Below are positions 46,106 to 55,863 of a stretch of 64,000 bases of DNA, piece by piece. The first letter of the stretch is position 1; each line of letters opens with the position of its first letter. The stretch is taken from the NCBI RefSeq assembly GCF_008831285.2, contig NC_045138.2, forward strand, positions 21,917,934 to 21,981,933, read 5' to 3'. The notes beneath the pieces are model-generated. The model searched no databases. It saw only the letters and a program-made list of their open reading frames with translations, and was not told the origin of the DNA. Source of the stretch: Nymphaea colorata (taxonomy: Eukaryota; Streptophyta; Magnoliopsida; Nymphaeales; Nymphaeaceae). The translations under genes and the position numbers were made by a program.

Positions 46106-46434
46106 ATGGGTAGTGTTCTTGTTTTCTGCATATACGCAGTTAGAGCATTTCGTAGATACATGTACGTGGTATATGTAGAGATCATTTCACCATGTTTCAG
46201 GTAATGCTAATGTACTTGCTGACCCGTTTGAATATGGTTTAAAATGTTTTCAAATTTGCTTCATTGGATTTTTATTTTTGTTTTCTCATAAAACCACACG
46301 TTTTATATTGTTGCGGATTCAGTTGGAATGAATAAATTGGACTCTTTACAGTGGTTGAAGTCATTTTGGTTGCTGTTAGTTAAATATTGTTTAATCGCTG
46401 CCCAACAGTCACATTTATTAGATTGCCCATAAAG

Positions 46435-46805
46435 TTAGAAACATAGTCACAAATAAAGTTTCGGATTTTTAAATGGTGAGGTTTTTCTTGGATATAATAA
46501 AGCGAGCTTAAAAATTTGGAAAAAAAATATGATAAATTTAAAAAAAAAACTAAAAATGAAAGGAAAATTAAATAAGTGAGAAACTAATAACACAAACATC
46601 AAAAGATAAGTAGATTTGCAATAAAAAAAAAAAAAAAAAAACTGTGTGGCATTTAAAAAAAATGAAAAAATTCGTTAAAAACATGTTTTCTTCGTTTTAA
46701 CGTTTTTTCAAACAAACACGTTTTTTTGAGTTTTAAATGACCATTTAATTTATCGCATTTTTTTGCATTTTTTTCAAAAAAAAAAACGTGTTTTCTTGAC
46801 TATTC
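46435..46805 (+). repeat. ~370-bp dispersed repeat, copy 1
   Basis: Shares with 52790-53175, in the same orientation: AGTCACAAATAA, GAGGTTTTTCTT, ATAAGTGAGAAACTAATRAC, ACATCAAAAGATAAGTAGAT, GGCCATTTAATTTATC (ACCATTT here) and ACGTGTTTTCT. A distant relative may lie at 4025-4100 in URGT intron 3. No coding sense; probably a decayed non-autonomous element. Confidence 0.85.
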
Positions 46806-46885
46806 CAGCCTTGTTCTGTATATATTGTTATACAATTCCTTGAAGCTTGATTGAATGTTTGCTAGTATCCAAAGGTGAAATAGGT

Positions 46886-47462
46886 GAATGTTTATTATAC
46901 ATTAAGTGGGGTATTTGTCTGATCATATGCATGTTGCTGTCTAGATTTTATATCATGAGGGGCAGGTGCAAGGGACAGGATGGGGATTAGTAACAGTTAG
47001 TTTCCATTTTGAACTCTTATGATATTAACTCTTTGTACAGCAAAGGAAGAAGGAGGAGAAGGAAGGAAATCAATATGCAAGTTGAAGTATAACGACTGAG
47101 TTACCTCGAGACACTGAAAGCAGCCCTGGACTTTGGAAAAATTAAAGGGGACAAACTCTGCTTTCACTGCAGTATGACACTATTATTGAAAATCATATTT
47201 ATTATACATGAAATGGGTTGTTTGTTTAATCATATGCATGTGGCCTTCTAGGTTTTGTATTAGTTGAAAAATGTGTATCACCACCATGTTGTCAAATGGA
47301 TGCTCATCCAATCCACCGTTGACATGTGGCCGGTCTAACCCTAGTACAGTATTGTACTATTGTTGAGGCATTTCCCACATATAAGAATTTTTATTTATTT
47401 ATCATTCATCAAGTGGGTATTTGTTTAATCATATGCATGCTGCTACCTAGATTTTGAATTGG
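46886..47462 (+). repeat. Three spaced copies of a ~70-bp unit
   Basis: Units at about 46886-46955, 47200-47262 and 47390-47462 share TTATTATACATNAAGTGGG-like starts, TATTTGTYTRATCATATGCA, then TGYTGCT and CTAGATTTT. A TATGACACTATTATTGA string at 47174 recurs at 47671. This is an old local duplication series. Confidence 0.7.
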
Positions 47463-47479
47463 TTGGCAATTGCATCACT

Positions 47480-47640
47480 AACATGGATACTCACCCATTG
47501 GCCATTTAATGAGAGGTTAAATCGGTCTATCCATAGCCTTGCTTGGAAAGTGACCGTTTAAAATAGTAGCGCCCACAAGAATCAAACTGACGTGCTTTTA
47601 CTAGCCTATTTAACTATACAACGCCAATCGAGGCACCAAA
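47480..47640 (-). repeat. SINE-like tRNA-related sequence
   Basis: On the minus strand: GGTGCCTCGATTGGCGTTG, then ACGTCAGTTTGATTCTTGTG at B-box spacing. Resembles the 24205 and 31500 sequences in the box regions only. Confidence 0.4.
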
Positions 47641-48543
47641 TCCGCCATTAACAATCAAATACTAGTATAGTATGACACTATTATTGAGAAGTGATTGGCT
47701 CCTACGTCTATAAAAATCTAACTTATTGAGTTGCCCCACTTAGTTTCATGTTAGAACTTGGAATTATGGGCCTCTGCTTTCCAAGTAGAAGTTTCGTATA
47801 AAATCGATGATAACCAGGTGCTATCGGCGCCTCAACGTGGATTTAACTAGTTGATTTCTACCACGATGAAGTTCATTTTTCCTAAGTATGTCTGAAATAT
47901 CAGATTCGGAGTCCTCTGATTTGAACTGAAGATCTCTAATCTGTCGCTTTGGATTAGACCAAACAAGTTTCTGCATATGTGAGATGTATATATGTTTCAG
48001 ATCTCTGAAAATTGAGGATCTCCAACACCATGCTTCGATTAAAATTGGCATTGGATTGGTAACCAAATGCAAATAATTTATGTGTTTTTCTTCTCAAATT
48101 TAATAAATACGACTTTAGGAAATCAGAACACATATTTGGTGATTTCTAACAAAATCACACTTAAGTTTTTATTTCATATGAAGGAAACCACCAAAAGGAA
48201 GACAAAAAACTTATCACTGAAAATCTGAAAGTTGTTTTTTTTTTTTTTCTCTCTTTTTCTTTTGTGTCAACAGAAGAATCTGGATTCGCCACTGGATCCA
48301 TCGTTCGGGCATGCACCTTGATTCAAGTAACTAGAAAAGTTGCTGACGAATTTTAAATTTTATTGCTGAACAAAAAGCTTCATTAATAAGCTTGAAAGAA
48401 GATTTATGGATTTTAAAATTTGTCAGAAGATTGACATCAGCTTTCATGTCAATCTTTGGACAATTTTTCTACGACAAATTTGTTTGGAGGCTCATGTGAA
48501 TCTTATGAATTTTAAAATCCATAAAATCACTAACCTTCTTTCA
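47641..48543. other. Intergenic region, no gene seen
   Basis: AT-rich spacer with a T-rich tract at 48235-48250. The 83-residue minus frame at 48072-47821 is not recognisable. Confidence 0.4.
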
Positions 48544-48697
48544 GACATATTAACGCAGTTCATATTGGGCAATGAAATTTGAAACCCATAAACCGTTTTT
48601 TTTCGTTACTAGGAGAAGTGGACATGTTAATGCAGTTCATATTGCGCAATGAAATTTGAAATCCATGAGCAATTTTTTTTTTTCGTTACTATGAGAA
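48544..48697. repeat. 77-bp tandem duplication
   Basis: GACATATTAACGCAGTTCAT at 48544 and GACATGTTAATGCAGTTCAT at 48621 head two copies, both with GGCAATGAAATTTGAAA (GCGCAATG in copy 2) and a T-run followed by CGTTACTA. Confidence 0.85.
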
Positions 48698-48914
48698 TGA
48701 TACTTTGATGGAATTTCCCCTAAATAATCAAAAATTTGGTAAATAAAAGATATATTTTTTAAATTAAATCATGACTCGTACAATAGTTTGATCCGAAGGG
48801 CTGTAACCCATGGAGCGGTAAAGCAGTCCACTTTTTAAAGGGTTATAAAATTCAAATCCAATGATTGTTGTCACAACTCAATGTACACATCCTTTGAACC
48901 ATAGTAAGTCTGTT

Positions 48915-49265
48915 AGGGGTTAATGCGAGTCGAGTTGAGCCCAAGTTTAGTCAGCTCGAGCTCGAGCTTGAGCTTGGTTTGACTAATGAAACCTCGAGCT
49001 CAACTCGGTTCGAGCTTCAAGAATAGCTTGACAGAAGCAGCTCAAGTTGAACTCGATTAAGGCTTGACAAACTTGTAAACTTGTTTGAATATATCGACTT
49101 GATTAGGGCTCAAGCTCGACTCGGCAGTTATATGTTGAACTCAAACTCAACTCGATTATTTAAATGAGTCCACTCATGAACTCGAGCTCGACTTGTTAAG
49201 TAAATGACTCGACTCGAAGTCGTTCACGAACCAAACTTTAACAAGTCGAGCTTTAATGGTTGGCT
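48915..49265. repeat. GAGTCGAGCTCGAGC dispersed repeat
   Basis: Starts TTAGGGGTTAATGCGAGTCG, with multiple GCTCGAGCTCGAGCTTGAG and AACTCGAGCTCGACTTG stretches. Same class as 21555-22010 and 43350-43710. Confidence 0.75.
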
Positions 49266-49604
49266 AGTCGTGTGAACGTTGAGAGTGGACGGCCATAAAG
49301 AAGAAGCACTTACCCTTTAAAAAGAATGGCAATTCCATGCATTTAATGCAGAAAACGGAAGGCAGAAACAAAGATTCTTTTGTTTTAGAAAACTGTCATT
49401 TTACCAAATATGTAAAGCCATTTTCAATACGTCCACGAAAGGAATTTCAATATTACATTAAATTCTTTTTACTGCCTCTAAGACCAGATCTTGGGGACCA
49501 TAGCTTTGGATATGAACTATTTTCCTTTAAAGTGTCATATGTAAAAGGTGTACATATGGTGAGACAGAATCACATGGACACAGCACGCATGCATGCACTA
49601 AACC
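49266..49604. other. Intergenic region, no gene seen
   Basis: A 98-residue plus frame at 49337-49633 runs into the adjacent repeat and has no recognisable similarity. Confidence 0.4.
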
Positions 49605-49765
49605 CAAGGACGGAGCCCCTGACCCTACCTTAATTATTTTTTTTAATTTATATATAAATTTTTAAAAATATCATTTGTTTTATATAAAAATTTTGAAAAA
49701 TAATATTTCGATTGTAATTAAAATTTAAAAACTTTAATTCATGAAAAATTTCTGGCTCCGCCTCG
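49605..49765 (+). repeat. Short dispersed repeat, second copy of the 17865 family
   Basis: GACGGAGCCCCTGACCCTACC, A/T core, AATTTAAAAACTTTAATTC and GAAAAATTTCTGGCTCCGCC (each quoted in part) match 17865-18035. The ends GGAGCC / GGCTCCG are mutually inverted. Confidence 0.78.
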
Positions 49766-50469
49766 TGACTAGACCTAAGTTTACTCAAGTTTTAATACTA
49801 AATTCACGTTTTAAATGATGAGCTTTCTTAAATAATATGCCCCACGGAGACCCCCACTTGCTTCCTGTCCCAGCTGGTTGTGCGTTGAAGTTTTGGTATA
49901 TAAGTCACCAACGTGCAAATATAACTCTAAAACGTGAAACATTTAATAAATATTAGAAATCGACTATTTAAAAGACCAAGCAAACAAAAAACAAAAAGTA
50001 GTTGAAGCAGGAGAATTGAAACGAAAAAAACTGTGCAAGATCAAGGAACTATTAGCTATGTTTTGACAGAAAAGCTTGTTTATGTCCATGAAATGTGATG
50101 TTTGCATGTGAATGCAACCTGCAGATCGCTTGCAACAGAATAAAATCACGCCAACCTTGTATTCTCACAAATGAAAAGTTTCAATACGAGAGTAAAGAGA
50201 CGAAAATAAAGGTCGATAAGTTATCGTGCCGGGCCGATGGACCCAACTAAGCCCAATTTGGCCTTATAAGATTTTTTTTTTAAATTTTAATTTTATGATT
50301 TTTATATATAATTATAATATGCACATCTATTTTTAGCATTTCATTAGTTTACATGAGATCCACATGTAAAACTATTAGTTTAATTTTTGTATGCTTTATT
50401 ATTTCAAATTAAGTTGTTTGTTTATTTTGGAACCCTAGTTCATAATTATGGAAAATGAGAAGACAAATC

Positions 50470-50690
50470 CAAACTCACAGAGTTAACTGCATAAACCAAA
50501 CTGGATTTAGGTCCTCGTCTATCTAAGATTTGGTTAAATGAGTCTATAAGCATTCTTTTGCAAATAATAAAAAATTGAAGAGGTAGCAAAAAGGATTTCT
50601 CTAAACTATAATTTTCAAATGGAATAATAGATCCTTGGTCCATCATTAACCCCTCACTTCCCCCAACCAGCGGCTCTACCCGACACCAGC
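50470..50690 (+). repeat. Duplicated block A, copy 1
   Basis: GTTAACTGCATAAACCAAAC, TGGATTTAGGTCCT, GAGTCTATAAGCATTCTTTT and GAGGTAGCAAAAAGGATTTC recur at 62474-62690 in the same orientation with few changes. It is followed about 0.45 kb later by block B, the same order as at 62-64 kb. Confidence 0.9.
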
Positions 50691-50704
50691 CGGACATCAA
50701 GGGG

Positions 50705-50905
50705 ATGGCGCCGTTCCTGGCTGGCCGGCCCGTGCTGGGTTTGGTCCCGCCTCAACTATTTGAAAAAAAAAATTGTTATAAAAATTAAAAAATTTTGATT
50801 GGGTAATGTATTTTTTATATTCGGATTTAGTCTGTGTTTTATTCGAATAAGTTCAATGAACCGTTTGGCTCACTCCTGAAAAAAATCCTGACTTTGTCGC
50901 CTTAA
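50705..50905 (-). repeat. GGGCGGAGCCAGG-type repeat, inverted copy
   Basis: Reverse complement of the 19455 family: on the minus strand CAGGATTTTTTTCAGGAGTG, GCCAAACGGTTCATTGAAC, TCCGAATATAAAAAATACAT. It interrupts the space between duplicated blocks A and B. Confidence 0.8.
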
Positions 50906-51073
50906 AACGGGACAGTGAGAAGGAAGAGAGGTGGGAGGGGCATGGGTGTATAAAGATCATTGTGAGAGAGGGAGAGAGCTGGAAGAAAGAGAAATAAAGT
51001 TGAAAAAAAAAAAAAGAATTTGGACAATCCAATCTTTTGAGCGGACAATTATGATGAGCAATTCGTTTGAGAC

Positions 51074-51078
<5 letters not shown>

Positions 51079-51132
<54 letters not shown>
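51079..51132. repeat. (TA)n microsatellite
   Basis: About 27 TA units directly before block B. The Tyr/Ile-repeat open frames here are artefacts of the tract. Confidence 0.95.
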
Positions 51133-51136
<4 letters not shown>

Positions 51137-51138
51137 TA

Positions 51139-51340
51139 AATTTGCTGAATGAATTTAAAAAGAAAAAGATAAAATTATGCTCACCTGTATATCATCAACC
51201 TGTATATCATGGGTGCTTGAAGCCAAGAGGCACGTCAAACAAAATAAGTTATTTTTCTCTTTAGAAAAAATAAATTTTTACATGGGTATATTCCTCTTGA
51301 CACGACACGGAAGCCTACGCACGGGGTCGGGCCGCCTCAA
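51139..51340 (+). repeat. Duplicated block B, copy 1
   Basis: TTTGCTGAATGAATT, AAAAAGATAAAATTATGCTC, AGGCACGTCAAACAAAATAA and TTTTTACATGGGTATATT recur at 63741-63990, which has a ~45-bp insertion. Both copies sit directly after a (TA)n tract and run into a GGGTCGGGCCGC GC-rich end. Confidence 0.9.
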
Positions 51341-51570
51341 AAAAAGAGCATTGAGTTGGCTCGGGTGAGCTTGATAATTTTTTAATATTTATTTTATTAA
51401 TTTTTATATATAATTATAATAACTTATTACCATTAATTATATATATATTATTTTATATATAAAAAATTAATTTAATCAAGTCGGGCTCGAGTTCAACTGG
51501 GTTTTTAATTGTCGGGCAGAGCCCGAGCCCGACTCCTTACGGGCCCTGGCCGGCTCAATGCATGGGCTTA
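51300..51570 (-). repeat. GC-ended, AT-cored dispersed repeat, inverted copy
   Basis: GGGTCGGGCCGCCTC, TTGGCTCGGGTGAGCTTGAT, an A/T-only core at 51375-51470, then GTCGGGCTCGAG and AGAGCCCGAGCCCGA. Layout mirrors 16410-16735. Confidence 0.6.
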
Positions 51571-51756
51571 CTGAGGCACAGCACAGAATTCCTGGGGCTG
51601 AGGAATGAAGAGACTTCGGCCTCCTGTGGTGGGTTGTTAACTTTCTGTTTATCAGATTGTCTTCTTGTGTTCTTGCTTACGAAACTGCGGCCCCTTGTGA
51701 TGGGCTGTTAACTCTTCCTGTTTTTACTCATAAATCCAGACCATATTGGCTTCAAC

Positions 51757-52480
51757 ATGGGGACAGGAACGCCTCCTTTTTCCAAGCTAATGTTAAGAAT
51801 AATTAGACAAAGAAGAAGACGTCAGCTATGGAGATCATTGGTACTTTACTTGAAGGGTTGGGACCGTTACATAACGCATGTAAAGATTATTTATTCGTTT
51901 TTCATAGAAGAAAGAGATGATTGTGCCAATACGGATGATCTAATTCTTGTTGAGGCCAATTACCGATTATGAGGTCGAATCAATCATGTTTAGTATGAAA
52001 GCAGAGAAGACATTAGGCTCAGACAGATTTTCTGCTGAATTTTACCAAAAATTTTAGAGCATCATCTGTGGAGATGCTGCAGAGGCTGTCAAAGACTATT
52101 TTAGATATGGTACACAGTTGATTCATTCAACATCAGATCCTCCTTGTCCAAGAGCAGGTAATTAGTTCTCAATAATCACAAAGTTGATCAGTTCTTGCTT
52201 CTGAAAGTTGATATTTTCAAAGCACATGACAAAGTAACGTGGCGGTTTGGAATATTGGCTTTCTGATTTCAGTTTTAGTGATGCTTGGGTACGCAGAATT
52301 ATGAGTTGCGTTACAGCTAGTTCTTTGCTTTGGTCATCAATGGCAGGCAGGGATCTTTCTTTGCAACCAACAGGGGACTGCAACAAGGTGATCCAATGTC
52401 CCCTTGCTTTTCATTCTTTGAGATTCTCTCTAGAAGATTAAGATAGGAAACGCAAGCGAACATAATTTTTGGTGGAGAAC
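51757..52480 (+). pseudogene. LINE (L1-type) pre-RT and RT fragment
   Basis: Plus-strand frames read HGDRNASFFQANVKN (about 51757-51805), then FSMKAEKTLGSDRFSAEFYQ (51987-52046), and then the RT block KVDIFKAHDKVTWRF (about 52203-52247) with SFSDAWVRRIMSCVTASS and GLQQGDPMSPC (about 52373-52405). These are the usual LINE RT landmarks. Part of the RT between the second and third pieces (the LIPK...FRPISL region) is missing, and stops and frame changes break it. The YADD active site is not seen. Confidence 0.85.
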
Positions 52481-52789
52481 TGTAGTTGGGGTGTTCTTGC
52501 TTGGTTGGAGACACTGATGCAAATTTCTGCAACAAATTGTTCACTTACACCATCTACCATTTACAATGTCACTTCCCCTTGGATTAGATCTGTCATTATG
52601 GTATTGAGCTTAACTCTGATTATTACAGTCTTTTGTGGAGCAACACTCATGTTCTCATGATGAAAAGGATGAATATTGTACATGAAAAGAGTCTGTAAAG
52701 ACTAAAGAGGATAACGAATCACGTAACAATCTGTTTCTTCATTTTCGAGTGGCAAAAATGCTTTGGCAAATGGTAGAAATCAGTTTTGA

Positions 52790-53175
52790 GTCTCATAGTT
52801 ACAAATAACGTTTGGGAGTTTTACATGACGAGATTTTTCTTCCATATAATACGCAGCCTTGAAAAAAAGGAGAAAAATATAGTAAATTTTGAAAAATTTT
52901 AAAAAACCAAAAGTAAGAGAAAATAAAATAAGTGAGAAACTAATGACATAAACATCAAAAGATAAGTAGATTTGCAACAAATAAAAAATAAAAAATGAAA
53001 AACGAAAAGCTGTTTGACATTAAAAAAAACTGAAAAAATGAAAAAAGTGAAACAAACATGTGTTTTTTTGTTTTGAACGCTTTTTTTTTTCAAAAAACAT
53101 GTTTTTTTAGTTTTAAACGGCCATTTAATTTATCACTTTTTTTTTAGTGGTTTTGAAGAAAGAAAAACACGTTTT
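52790..53175 (+). repeat. ~370-bp dispersed repeat, copy 2
   Basis: Same element as 46435-46805 in the same orientation (AGTTACAAATAACG, GAGATTTTTCTTCC, AAGTGAGAAACTAATGACAT, CATCAAAAGATAAGTAGATT, GGCCATTTAATTTATCAC, ACACGTTTTCTG). Rich in A- and T-homopolymers. Confidence 0.85.
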
Positions 53176-53997
53176 CTGTGTTGAGCAGAGACACTGGAGA
53201 TGGGGGAAAAGTCGGAAATTTAAATCTCTTTGGGTTAAAAAGTGCTGGTTTGCTACTTTTTGGATGGTCATTTGTTATCGATATGCTTTACTTCATGTCA
53301 CTTTTATTGATTTTACTTCCAATCTTTGGGCAGATCTTACCACTTTATTTTGTATTCGTAATTGGGGTGATGGCCAGAGGTAGTGAACATGATGTTCGTT
53401 ATGGGTTCCTATAAGAAGGCATCTTTCAACAATCCCTACATGTTCAAAGCTACATTACCAGTCTACAAACAATCCTTTTTGTGCTTAATAGATTCTAAGT
53501 CTAAGCACGCCTTTTCACAATTCTTCAAATTAAGTACATGGAAATATAAAGCAATCAAACAAAGGATCTAATGGTTTACTTTTCGGCGAATATTTTACCT
53601 TAGAGCTATTCCTTCAGCGTTAGAACTGGTGGTTTTAACCATGGTTAGGTTAAGTGGTAGCTTGTTTCTCAGGCCCCGTTTGATTTTCGGGGAAAAACTG
53701 GTTGAGCGGATGAAAATTAACTGTCCCGAGAAATTTACCCTGCAAAACTCGTACGACCGTGGTAAATTTCACCCGAAAAAAAAGTATGAGGTGAGAGCTC
53801 CGAGGGTGAAAAAAAAGTCCCAGGGAGCTTGGCAGCAAATTTGATAACAATTGATATGGTCCCTACAATGGTCCACCTCAGAATGAAATTCAATAGAGTC
53901 CGTAAAGGCCATGTTTTTATCCACAAGAGCCCAAGTGCCTGGATCAATCAAAAGTTCGATTCTATCTGCACATTGTTCACAAATATTCATTTTAAAA
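53176..53997. other. Spacer upstream of PEX11, no supported gene
   Basis: Overlapping 78-residue frames at 53147-53414 are hydrophobic and unrecognised. At 53673 GGCCCCGTTTGATTTTCGGG looks like the left end of a grass-type/Harbinger-like MITE, but I found no matching right end. This stretch contains the presumptive PEX11 promoter. Confidence 0.4.
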
Positions 53998-54004
53998 TAT
54001 AAAG
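53998..54004 (+). promoter_or_regulatory. Probable TATA box of the PEX11 gene
   Basis: TATAAAG lies about 30 bp upstream of the onset of a pyrimidine-rich leader (about 54030). Position and leader composition suit a plant Pol II core promoter. The transcription start is inferred. Confidence 0.45.
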
Positions 54005-54029
54005 CTCTCAAAAATTTCTCGTTTTGTCC

Positions 54030-54368
54030 TCTCTCCTCTCTCGGTCTCTCGTTCCTCTCCTCTTTCAGAGCCTCTCCGCTCTCGCTCTCTCCTGCCTTTC
54101 CTCTCTCGCTGCCTCTCCCCTCTCGCTCTCTCCTTCCTCTCCTCTCTCGCCAGAGCCTCTCCTCTCTCGGTCTCTCCTTCCTCTCCTCTTTCAGAGCCTC
54201 TCCTCTCTCGCTCTCTCGTTCCTCTCCCCTCTCGCTCTCTCGTTCCTCTCCTCTCTCGCTGCCTGTCCTTTCTCGCTCTCTCGTTCCTCTCCTATTTCCC
54301 CAACATCTTCAGGCACCATCTTGAACAGGAAATTTGGGTTTATCCCTCTTGGCTGCTCCTTTACACAG
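54030..54368 (+). other. Probable PEX11 first leader exon, CT-rich
   Basis: 54030-54300 is built of diverged units of about 30-36 bp such as CTCTCGCTCTCTCGTTCCTC. It ends TTACACAG before GTATGCC at 54369, a good splice donor. It has no upstream coding sense; the Ser/Leu-rich open frames across it are low-complexity artefacts. A second leader exon, 54540-54630 (after ...AAACGCAG, before GTCTGTG), is possible. The coding part begins after an acceptor at 58894. Confidence 0.5.
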
Positions 54369-55028
54369 GTATGCCTCTCACGATTCCCCTTTTTTCACTT
54401 CCATCATGCTCTGTTTGGTGGGTGCCTGCTTGGCTTTTGTGAGGAACACTGTGAACGACTGGAATACATTGTGAATTGCTGTTTTTTTTCAGTTTGATTC
54501 ATGGGACTTGCTGTTTTTTTGCAAACGCAGGCAAATCAGCTAGAAAGCGACATAGCAAGGACTGGAATACATTGTGAATTGGATCTTGAAAACCACCGGT
54601 GAATAGTCAAGCCTATATCACCTAATCAGGTCTGTGAAAAACCCCTTCGTGCTTTATGTCTTCATTGAAGCAGCGACAGTGAGAAATGGTGTGGCCACGG
54701 GATCTTTGATACCATGAATGCTTTTAATTTTTGCAAGATCATAAATTACTCATCTTTTGGCTCTCGATGTTAGTATTTAACTGCTGATACATGGTATTAA
54801 ATTTCCTCATTTTATGTAAAACAATTGGCAGTTAAAACCAGCATCCACCTTCCCTGTTCTTTTTAGTTGCTAATCATCAGGTTCTTTCCAATACACACAC
54901 ACTCTCCCTGTTGTTCATCTTGCTCCTATTTCTGGTGTTTCATGCTTTGATAGATGGCTTTTTTGCAGTCCTTTTTTCATCTTCATTTGGTGTAGGTTGT
55001 TTATATTTTGATTTTTTCAGGTCTCTCT

Positions 55029-55045
55029 TCTCTCTCTCTCTCTCT

Positions 55046-55078
<33 letters not shown>
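55029..55078. repeat. (TC)n(CA)n microsatellite
   Basis: TCTCTCTC run passing into about 14 CA units within the presumed PEX11 leader intron. Confidence 0.95.
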
Positions 55079-55082
<4 letters not shown>

Positions 55083-55839
55083 CCACAGACAGACACAAAC
55101 ACACGGAAGTTTTTCTTGAAATTTTGGATGGTCTGATCTGTTACGTAATTGCATGTTTGGTGATCCTCTGCGTTTGCTGATGTTGGTGGCGTTGTTCTTT
55201 GAATGTTTAGAGACAGTTTGAGGCATTTGGTCTGTTGTTCGTAGTGTTCTGTAGGAATTCCAGCTTGATGTTCTTATTATGTCACCAACTTCCATTGATC
55301 ATGAGCTTTTCGTGGCTTTCTAATTGTGGCGTTCCTATTGCTTGATAATGAATGAGATATTGGGGCATCGATTTGTTGGTCGCTTTGTCCTTCCATTAGA
55401 TTGAGCTTGCTCTTTGTTTGCGTGGATTTCTCTTCGTGCTGATATTACTATTTCAGGTTCTCATATGTTGATTCGCTCCTTTTTGTTGAATTAATAGAAT
55501 AATTGGAGGTTACCCTTCTTTTGTGTGAGAATTCCTGTATATTTTGGTATTTCTGAATTTTCTCGGTCTGATGCAGTTACTATAACCATTTCTTTTATTC
55601 TATTTTTTCCTCTTCATGTGCAGAGAAGGAGTTTAGAATAGTCGAGAAGTTTATTTTCTGTTAGAGAACTTGGTATTTTGTTTTTCCTCCCTTATGTCGG
55701 AATTAACTGAGCGTCCCTTTGATGATTTATCCAACCGTGTGAAGTTTCAATGTGGCTTTTTCTTATGCTATTACTATATGTTTGGTGTGTTTCTTATCTT
55801 ACCCTCCCATTAACCCCTTCCTCACCTTTGCCCACGAAG

Positions 55840-55863
55840 CCCCCCCCCCCCCCCCCCCCCCCC
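55840..55863. repeat. C24 homopolymer run
   Basis: Twenty-four consecutive C bases; the minus strand is G24. Confidence 0.9.

Noticed and set aside
50931-51264. Open frames with long Tyr-Ile repeats
   Set aside because: Translations of a (TA)n microsatellite; the same applies at 58054-58242, 59186-59545 and 62785-63084.
53673-53870. Harbinger-type MITE starting GGCCCCGTTTGAT
   Set aside because: Only a left-end-like sequence is visible; no inverted right end or target duplication could be located.
54024-54497. Ser/Leu-rich open frames of 137 and 157 residues
   Set aside because: Produced by the CT-repeat leader; low complexity, no protein similarity.
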